Of a DNA stretch of 20,633 nt, positions 16,350 through 20,633 are shown in pieces. The notes below the pieces were generated by a model. The model was not told where the DNA came from and did no database searches. It saw only the letters and a program-made list of their open reading frames with translations. Numbering within the stretch: the first letter of the stretch is position 1; the number at the start of each line of letters is the position of its first letter. Origin of the DNA: DAOUGC01 sp034429695 (GTDB taxonomy: Bacteria; Chloroflexota; Anaerolineae; Anaerolineales; Anaerolineaceae); contig DAOUGC010000211.1 in assembly GCA_034429695.1 (NCBI GenBank), positions 1 to 20,633 of the forward strand, in the 5' to 3' direction. The translations under genes and the position numbers were made by a program.

Positions 16350-17147
16350 ATGACCGACTGGATGAATATGGAAAATGTGCCTTTTCAGGCGCTGTTGTTG
16401 CTGGAAAGGGAGCAAATCAACTGGTTGCCCGGCTGGCATTATCAGGGACATGAGCACGACTTTGCCATCGCGCTGCGCGCCAACCCGGATGTGGAATGGT
16501 ATCTCCGGCACAAATGCCCGCAGGTTGCACCGTGGTTGGACGAACTCATGGCGGACGCGCCACAATCATTGCCCGCCCCGGTTGAAGTTCGCGCCGCCGA
16601 ATTAATCATCCTCAAACGCTTTGACGACCTGCTTGTCTATGCCCTTGACCCAGCCATTTATGACACCCAGCCTTTTCTCCGCTGGGATTCGTGCGAGCTG
16701 ACCGATCTGGTCGATTTGCGCGGCAAGCGCGTGATCGATGTCGGCGCTGGAACCGGACGACTGGCAAGCGTTGCCCTGCAGCAGCAGGCGGCCACAGTCT
16801 ACGCGGTGGAACCGGTGGAAAACCTGCGCCACTACATGCGCCGCAAGTTCGCCTCCCATCATGCCGGCCGTTTCTTTGCTGTGGACGGATTGATTACCGC
16901 CATTCCGTTCGAAAGCGCTTTTGCAGAAGTGGTCATGGGCGGCCACGTGTTCGGCGATGAGCCGCAGGCAGAGCTGGCAGAACTGGAACGGGTGGCAAAA
17001 CCGGGCGGCATGGTTATTCTGCTGCCTGCCACCAATGACGAAGACAGCCCGCTGTTCCAGTTCCTCGTTGATAACGGTTATGCCTGGGCTCGCTTTGAAG
17101 AACCCGGGGATGGCTTCAAACGCAAATACTGGAAAACCGTCCGGTGA
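16350..17147 (+). CDS. class I SAM-dependent methyltransferase with N-terminal extension
   Basis: 265 residues. About 125 N-terminal residues are unassigned and contain LPGWHYQGHEHDFAIALRANPDVEWYL. The SAM-binding core follows: VIDVGAGTGRLASVAL (about 128-143, motif I), VYAVEPVENLRHYM with the acidic motif II, FAEVVMGGHVFGDEP and LERVAKPGGMVILLPA. The fold is that of small-molecule (UbiE/COQ5-like) methyltransferases, but the substrate cannot be told. The N-terminal extension probably gives specificity. It follows the pseudoenzyme by 10 bases behind a full-match ribosome site, and its end overlaps the kinase gene by four bases (GTGA). It belongs to the same transcript as the two acetate-kinase-fold genes. 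Confidence 0.85.
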   Translation: MTDWMNMENVPFQALLLLEREQINWLPGWHYQGHEHDFAIALRANPDVEWYLRHKCPQVAPWLDELMADAPQSLPAPVEVRAAELIILKRFDDLLVYALDPAIYDTQPFLRWDSCELTDLVDLRGKRVIDVGAGTGRLASVALQQQAATVYAVEPVENLRHYMRRKFASHHAGRFFAVDGLITAIPFESAFAEVVMGGHVFGDEPQAELAELERVAKPGGMVILLPATNDEDSPLFQFLVDNGYAWARFEEPGDGFKRKYWKTVR

Positions 17148-17812
17148 ACCGCGAACAACTCATCGGGCAGCTTGCGGCGCAGTTGCTCCGCCATCCTCAC
17201 ACCACACCCCTGCGCGTGGCAATTGATGGTGTGGATACCGCCGGCAAGACCCGCCTGGCCGATGAACTGCGCCCCCTGCTGGAAGCCGCCGGTCGTCCCG
17301 TCATCCGCGCATCCGTGGACGGGTTTCACAACCCGCGGCACATCCGCCACCGCCTTGGCCCCGACTCTCCGCAGGGCTACTATCAGGACTCATTCAACTG
17401 GGAACTGCTGACCAGCCAGCTTCTTCAGCCGCTCGGACCGCATGGAAACCTGCACTACCGGGCAGCCGCCTTTGATTACCGCACCGATCAAGCCGTGGAT
17501 ACCCCGACGCAGGTGGCAGCCCCCAATGGCATTTTGCTGTTTGACGGGGTCTTCCTGCAAAACCCCGCCATTCGCAACCGCTGGGATTGCGTGATCTTTG
17601 TTCACGTCAGTTTCGAGACCGTTCTGCAGCGCGCCGTGCAACGGGATGTTGATTTGTTCGGCAGCCGCCAGGAAACCCTGCGCCGCTATCAGACGCGCTA
17701 TATTCCGGGGCAGCAACTGTACCTGGCTGAATGTCGCCCCATGCATAACGCCGACTGGGTTGTGGACAACAACGATATCGCCAGCCCGTTTTTTATTTCC
17801 TCATTTCAATAA
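17144..17812 (+). CDS. uridine-kinase-like P-loop kinase
   Basis: 222-residue P-loop phosphotransferase of the uridine kinase/phosphoribulokinase superfamily. Walker A is GVDTAGKT (29-36) in the strand RVAIDGVDTAGKTRLADEL; ASVDGFHNPRHIR matches the acidic DDFHxP loop that binds the substrate hydroxyl; YYQDSFNWELL, FDYRTD and LLFDGVFLQNP follow the family order, with the lid region near QRDVDLFGSRQETLRRYQTRY. Members without the full Udk signature often have unknown nucleoside- or vitamin-like substrates. The GTG start at 17144 overlaps the methyltransferase stop (GTGA), so it is translationally coupled. It is the last gene of this unit; no clear terminator follows. Confidence 0.82.
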   Translation: MNREQLIGQLAAQLLRHPHTTPLRVAIDGVDTAGKTRLADELRPLLEAAGRPVIRASVDGFHNPRHIRHRLGPDSPQGYYQDSFNWELLTSQLLQPLGPHGNLHYRAAAFDYRTDQAVDTPTQVAAPNGILLFDGVFLQNPAIRNRWDCVIFVHVSFETVLQRAVQRDVDLFGSRQETLRRYQTRYIPGQQLYLAECRPMHNADWVVDNNDIASPFFISSFQ

Positions 17813-17820
17813 GCAAATGC

Positions 17821-17840
17821 TGATTAGAATTCTTTAATCA
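17821..17840. repeat. dyad TGATTA-N8-TAATCA
   Basis: Perfect 6-base inverted arms around GAATTCTT, directly after the kinase gene and upstream of two candidate promoters. It is AT-rich and not followed by a T-run, so it is a weak terminator at best and could be an operator. Confidence 0.3.
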
Positions 17841-17843
17841 TCC

Positions 17844-17872
17844 TTGAATTAATAGAACAAATATACTAAAAT
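17844..17872 (+). promoter_or_regulatory. candidate upstream promoter P1 of the regulator gene
   Basis: TTGAAT (17844-17849), a 17-base spacer and TAAAAT (17867-17872) lie in an AT-rich stretch 80 bases before the regulator start. Four and five of six positions match the sigma70 consensus. It would work in tandem with the stronger promoter at 17902-17930. Confidence 0.4.
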
Positions 17873-17901
17873 AGACACAGGTTTTGGGGCAGCGAATTCC
17901 A

Positions 17902-17930
17902 TTGACACCAGAACGGGCGTTCTATATAAT
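17902..17930 (+). promoter_or_regulatory. perfect-consensus sigma70 promoter P2 of the regulator gene
   Basis: TTGACA (17902-17907), a spacer of exactly 17 bases and TATAAT (17925-17930) match the consensus at all twelve positions. Transcription should start near 17937, giving a leader of about 15 bases with AGGA before ATG 17952. So strong a promoter normally needs a repressor, and a dyad lies in its spacer. Confidence 0.85.
17910..17923. promoter_or_regulatory. LexA/SOS-like box AGAAC-GGGC-GTTCT
   Basis: A perfect 5-base dyad with a 4-base spacer, containing GAAC-N4-GTTC, the core of the Gram-positive-type LexA (DinR) box. It lies wholly within the -35/-10 spacer, a classic repressor position. 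From memory, LexA of the Chloroflexota genus Dehalococcoides recognises this same core. Binding by LexA here is an inference. Confidence 0.5.
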
Positions 17931-17951
17931 AATCTCATAGGAACAACTCCC

Positions 17952-18359
17952 ATGAGATGGCTTCGGCGTTTCTTGCGCAGGTTCAAAATGGACGGCCCAC
18001 CCCAAACCTATCGCTTCGATGAGGAAACCGTTTTGTCTCTGCATGAGCTGTCCAGGGATGAGCGCCGTTCGGAGGAAGAGCTGGCAGAGGACCTGATCAA
18101 TTACGCCATCCATCAGCGCCGTGCCGACAATACTTATCTCGCCGCATGGCGTTCGCTGACCAACCGTGAACAGGAAGTGGCCGCTTACATCTGTCTCAAC
18201 TATACCAACCAGCAGATCTCGGTTGCCCTGTCCATTTCACCCGAAACCGTCAAAACCCATGTACGCAACGTACTGCGCAAGTTCGGTTTTCAACGAAAGA
18301 TCGATCTGATGCGCGCCCTGGCGCACTGGGACTTCACCGGCTGGGAGCAAAGTCGTTAA
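17952..18359 (+). CDS. small transcription regulator: RHH-like N-terminus plus LuxR-type HTH
   Basis: 135-residue DNA-binding protein. The C-terminal part (about 67-125) is a GerE/LuxR-type helix-turn-helix: LTNREQEVAAYICLNYTNQQ, then ISPETVKTHVRNVLRKFG. There is no receiver domain. Residues 19-58 (YRFDEETVLSLHELSRDERR, SEEELAEDLINYAIHQRR) have the strand-helix-helix pattern of ribbon-helix-helix proteins, which would add dimerisation or a second DNA contact. The first 13 residues are very basic. ATG 17952 has AGGA nine bases upstream and follows promoter P2 closely. The gene is monocistronic, ending in a terminator. Placement under a LexA-like box and just before the polymerase cassette suggests a link to DNA damage, which is inference. 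Confidence 0.82.
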   Translation: MRWLRRFLRRFKMDGPPQTYRFDEETVLSLHELSRDERRSEEELAEDLINYAIHQRRADNTYLAAWRSLTNREQEVAAYICLNYTNQQISVALSISPETVKTHVRNVLRKFGFQRKIDLMRALAHWDFTGWEQSR

Positions 18360-18392
18360 AAACGGGTCATTTCTGGTATTAACCCGTTTTTT
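18358..18392 (+). terminator. intrinsic terminator after the regulator gene
   Basis: AAAAACGGGT (18358-18367) pairs with ACCCGTTTTT (18382-18391) over 10 base pairs with a 14-base loop and a T6 run. The hairpin begins in the stop codon. It separates the regulator transcript from the next genes. Confidence 0.8.
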
Positions 18393-18418
18393 CCCCCTTT
18401 ATTCACCCTCAAACCCGA

Positions 18419-18447
18419 TTGGCACACGCAGGCGTCCCGGCTATGCT
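18419..18447 (+). promoter_or_regulatory. candidate promoter of the polymerase cassette
   Basis: TTGGCA (18419-18424), a 17-base spacer and TATGCT (18442-18447) match consensus at five and four positions. The -10 ends six bases before ATG 18454, so transcription would begin at or next to the start codon, giving a leaderless message. Confidence 0.45.
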
Positions 18448-18453
18448 GGGAGC

Positions 18454-18984
18454 ATGGAAACCCTGCCCATGCCTGTGATGCACAAACTGCTGGTGCTGGC
18501 TGCCCCGCGCGCCTACCTGCGCGGCTCACTGCCCATGCTCATCGCCCGTCTTGCCCTCAACGCCCCCTTGCGCATCCTTGACGGCGGCAACTCTTTTGGC
18601 TTGCACGCCGTGGCGCGCGCCCTGCGCCGCCATACCCCGGCCGTTCAACAGCACCTTGAGCGCATTCGCATTGCCCGCGCCTTCACCTGCTATCAGGTGA
18701 TCACCCTGCTGGCGCAAACCCCTGCTGAACCCACCCCCACCCTGTGCCTGGACCTGCTGACCACGTTCTACGACGAAAACGTCAGCCCGGCGGAACGTCG
18801 CCGGTTGCTGCGCCAGGCGCTGGCCCATTTACAACGCCTGTGCCGCTGCGCGCCCGTGGCGGTCAGCCTCAGCGCCGCCCTGCCAGACCAGCCCGATGAA
18901 TGGGTTTCCATGCTGCTTGAACACGCCGCCCAGGTGTGGGAGTTCAAACACCCACCCACCAGTGTAAATATGCGCCTCTTTTAA
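18454..18984 (+). CDS. RecA/Rad51-like ATPase paralogue lacking a Walker A motif
   Basis: 176 residues. The order of motifs follows the RecA/Rad51 core: VLAAPRAYLRGSLPMLIARL at the P-loop position (about 14-33), with no GK[ST]; ILDGGNSFG (41-49) like the IDTEGTF strand; LERIRIARAFTCYQVITLL (68-86) like the NIxVARAFNxxHQxxLL helix; LCLDLLTTFYDENVSPAERR (97-116) like the Walker B strand and following loop; and VAVSLSA like the last core strand. It therefore looks like an ATPase fold that cannot bind ATP normally, similar in concept to ImuA/SulA-type proteins. Homology is judged by eye and is moderate. ATG 18454 follows a possible -10 closely; in-frame ATGs at 18469 and 18478 are alternatives. 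It is followed 33 bases later by a small helical protein and then a polymerase, a likely operon. Confidence 0.65.
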   Translation: METLPMPVMHKLLVLAAPRAYLRGSLPMLIARLALNAPLRILDGGNSFGLHAVARALRRHTPAVQQHLERIRIARAFTCYQVITLLAQTPAEPTPTLCLDLLTTFYDENVSPAERRRLLRQALAHLQRLCRCAPVAVSLSAALPDQPDEWVSMLLEHAAQVWEFKHPPTSVNMRLF

Positions 18985-19017
18985 AAATACAGAAAAAAGC
19001 AAGTCAAAGGAGAGAAC

Positions 19018-19278
19018 ATGGGAAGAACATTGCCCTCCGCCGCACAGTTGTTTTTACAGGAACAGGATTCCTTTAACGCATTTCGCCGCGCACTGCGGCG
19101 TAGTGATCAGGAAGCGCTGGACGAGTTGTTCGCCTCTGCCCGCTGCCACCTCGCAGCCGCCGCCTATGCCGCTGACGCGCTCCCCTTTGAAGTCTTCCTG
19201 CTTTCCATGCTGCTGGAAGAACACAAGCAGGTGCGCCAGCTCAGACAAATGATTATGGGGGTGGATCAGGATGGCTGA
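19018..19278 (+). CDS. small helical hypothetical protein upstream of PolB
   Basis: 86 residues, no recognised family. The sequence is predicted to be nearly all helix: FLQEQDSFNAFRRALRRSDQ, EALDELFASARCHLAAAAYA, then LPFEVFLLSMLLEEHKQVRQLRQMI. There is no signal peptide or membrane helix. AAAGGAGA (19006-19013) lies four bases before the ATG, one of the best ribosome sites in the window, which supports it as a real gene. Its last eight bases overlap the start of the polymerase gene, so the two are translationally coupled. A polymerase accessory or bridging subunit between the RecA-like protein and the polymerase is the natural guess. Confidence 0.75.
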   Translation: MGRTLPSAAQLFLQEQDSFNAFRRALRRSDQEALDELFASARCHLAAAAYAADALPFEVFLLSMLLEEHKQVRQLRQMIMGVDQDG

Positions 19279-20633
19279 GTACTCCGGCTGGCTTCTGGAC
19301 CTGTATGCTGGTCCAGAGGAGGGCGTGGTCATGTGGCTGCTGGGCGATGATGGGGTGCGCAGCCGCTTCGTTCAGGACTTTTCCGTCACCTTCTACGCCG
19401 CCGGGCCTGCCGCCAGTCTGCGCAGCCTGTGGCGCTGGCTCAGGCAGCAACCCACGCCGGTTGAACTTTCCCGCACAGCCCGCCGCGACCTGTTTCAGCC
19501 GGAGCCGGTCACCCTGCTGGCCATTCGCGCCGCTTCACCTGCCGCCCAGGTGGAGCTTTTCCAACAGACCAACCGGCGCTTTCCATACCTCACCTATTAC
19601 GACGCCGACCTGGCCATCACCCTGCGCCATGCGGCCCGGTACAACACCTTCCCGCTGGCGCGCTGCCGTATTCAGGCCACAGGTGAACGGGTGCAATTCA
19701 TTGAAGTGCAGGACGACCCTTGGCAACTGGACCCCGTCCTGCCGCCCGTGCGCATCCTGTCCATCGCCCCGGATTGCGACCCGCGCAGCGGCGCACCCGG
19801 CGCGTTGTGCCTGCAATATCAGGGACCGCGCCGCCCCGGCCTGACCCGCCAGACCTTTTGTCTGCCGCTGTCCCCCGCCCGCTCCACTCTCATCACCCTG
19901 GCGTCCATCCTGCGCCAGTACGACCCCGATATTCTGCTCACCACATGGGGCGATGGCTGGTTGTTTCCGCACCTGCTCGAGCTTTCAGAACAGCACCATA
20001 TTGAACTGCCGCTCAACCGCGACCGACAGCACGACATCCTCCGGCGTGACCCACGCTCATACTTCTCCTATGGTCAGGTTATTTACCGCGACCAGCAATT
20101 TCACCTGTTCGGACGCCACCACATTGATACCCAGAACGCCATGCTCTTCCATGACTACGGGCTGGATGGCATTTATGAACTTTCGCGCGTCACCGCCCAG
20201 CCGCTGCAGGCAGTCGCACGTCTCTCGCCCGGCAGCGGCATATCAGCCATGCAAATGACCACCGCCCTGCGCCACCACGTGCTGGTTCCCTGGCGCAAAC
20301 AACAGGCTGAGGAATTGAAGAGCGCCATGGAACTGCTGCGCGCCGACCAGGGCGGCATGGTGTATCAGCCACTGGTGGGCCTGCACGCCAACGTGGCTGA
20401 ACTGGACTTCATCTCCATGTACCCAAGCATCATGGTGCGGTGCAACGTTTCACCCGAGACCGTGCCTGTTCACATTCAGGCAGCCGCTTCATCCGGCGAC
20501 ATCCCGGCATTGCCTGCCCTGCCGCCGCAACCGCCCGTGCTGGATGTGGTTTTGCTGGAAAACCGCCCCGCCGCTGCAGGCAGTCGCACGTCGCTCGCCC
20601 GGCAGCGGCATATCAGCCATGCAAATGACCACC
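19271..20633 (+). CDS. family B DNA polymerase, 3' truncated by window edge
   Basis: N-terminal 454 codons of a PolB-family polymerase. The palm motif A is DFISMYPSIMVRCNVSPETV with catalytic Asp379, which is diagnostic. Before it, RLSPGSGISAMQM and LVPWRK match the family's linker. The 3'-5' exonuclease motifs are not recognisable: where Exo I (DIE) is expected there is ILSIAPDCDP (162-171); the Exo II region reads DILLTTWGDGWLFPHL without the NxxFD pattern; and no YxxxD precedes the palm. This suggests a polymerase without proofreading. Motifs B and C lie outside the window. The frame after about 20561 (residue 431 on) is doubtful because the last 72 bases duplicate 20192-20263 in another frame. 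ATG 19271 overlaps the upstream stop by eight bases; GGGGGTG (19257-19263) is the ribosome site. Confidence 0.85.
   Translation, partial: MAEYSGWLLDLYAGPEEGVVMWLLGDDGVRSRFVQDFSVTFYAAGPAASLRSLWRWLRQQPTPVELSRTARRDLFQPEPVTLLAIRAASPAAQVELFQQTNRRFPYLTYYDADLAITLRHAARYNTFPLARCRIQATGERVQFIEVQDDPWQLDPVLPPVRILSIAPDCDPRSGAPGALCLQYQGPRRPGLTRQTFCLPLSPARSTLITLASILRQYDPDILLTTWGDGWLFPHLLELSEQHHIELPLNRDRQHDILRRDPRSYFSYGQVIYRDQQFHLFGRHHIDTQNAMLFHDYGLDGIYELSRVTAQPLQAVARLSPGSGISAMQMTTALRHHVLVPWRKQQAEELKSAMELLRADQGGMVYQPLVGLHANVAELDFISMYPSIMVRCNVSPETVPVHIQAAASSGDIPALPALPPQPPVLDVVLLENRPAAAGSRTSLARQRHISHANDH
20192..20263 (+). repeat. first copy of a 72-base direct repeat (genuine polymerase coding)
   Basis: In the polymerase frame this copy encodes QPLQAVARLSPGSGIS and AMQMTT, which fits family B polymerases well, so it is the native copy. 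It matches 20562-20633 at 70 of 72 positions. Confidence 0.9.
20562..20633 (+). repeat. second copy of the 72-base direct repeat, at the window end
   Basis: Matches 20192-20263 except at two positions, and runs exactly to the last base. The offset is 370 bases, not a multiple of three, so it is read in a different frame here (AGSRTSLARQRHISH) and gives no polymerase-like protein. An assembly artefact at a contig end is the most likely cause. Confidence 0.9.

Noticed and set aside
19305..19844. 179-codon + strand open frame, Pro/Ala/Arg-rich
   Set aside because: It lies in another frame of the family B polymerase gene, and its composition is typical of a GC-rich shadow.
1..20633. Mobile elements, CRISPR, tRNA or rRNA genes
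   Set aside because: No transposase, integrase, regularly spaced repeat or tRNA-like cloverleaf was seen in any gap; the only long direct repeat is the suspected contig-end artefact.

Overview
The window looks like a chromosomal stretch of a Chloroflexota (Anaerolineae-type) bacterium of moderate-to-high GC. This assignment is an inference. It rests on the mix of gene families (PRC-barrel lipoprotein, WbqC, a family B DNA polymerase next to a RecA-like protein) and on a Gram-positive-type LexA-like box, a box type that as I recall was also reported for Chloroflexota LexA. All genes lie on the + strand. Both ends cut a DNA polymerase gene. No rRNA, tRNA, CRISPR array or insertion sequence is visible, and no gene-free stretch exceeds about 210 bases.

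Layout. (1) 3-5875: a tightly packed trio of DnaE-family polymerase (N-terminus missing), lycopene cyclase and RecD2 helicase, with a 4-base overlap and a 6-base gap. (2) 6082-7314: a secreted acidic lipoprotein with two PRC-barrel modules, preceded by a dyad-rich 206-base leader and followed by an intrinsic terminator. (3) 7468-8217: a small multi-pass membrane protein built from about four similar units, closed by a strong terminator. (4) 8372-14010: a glycoconjugate operon with a GT-C-like membrane protein, a polyprenyl-phosphate-type GT2, WbqC, a methyltransferase and a sugar 4-aminotransferase. (5) 14059-17812: four nearly fused genes, an acetate-kinase-fold enzyme, a second acetate-kinase-fold protein that has lost its catalytic residues, a methyltransferase and a uridine-kinase-like P-loop kinase. 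(6) 17952-18359: a small regulator joining an apparent ribbon-helix-helix segment to a LuxR-type HTH. It is driven by a perfect TTGACA-N17-TATAAT promoter whose spacer holds AGAAC-N4-GTTCT, and it is followed by a terminator. (7) 18454 to the end: a RecA/Rad51-like protein with no usable Walker A motif, an 86-residue helical protein and a family B DNA polymerase lacking recognisable exonuclease motifs.

The strongest candidates for something undescribed are region 7, possibly a damage-related polymerase cassette (the LexA-like box is on the gene just upstream), and the enzyme/pseudoenzyme acetate-kinase pair in region 5. The last 72 bases repeat an internal part of the polymerase gene in another frame. 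The polymerase sequence beyond about 20561 should therefore not be trusted.
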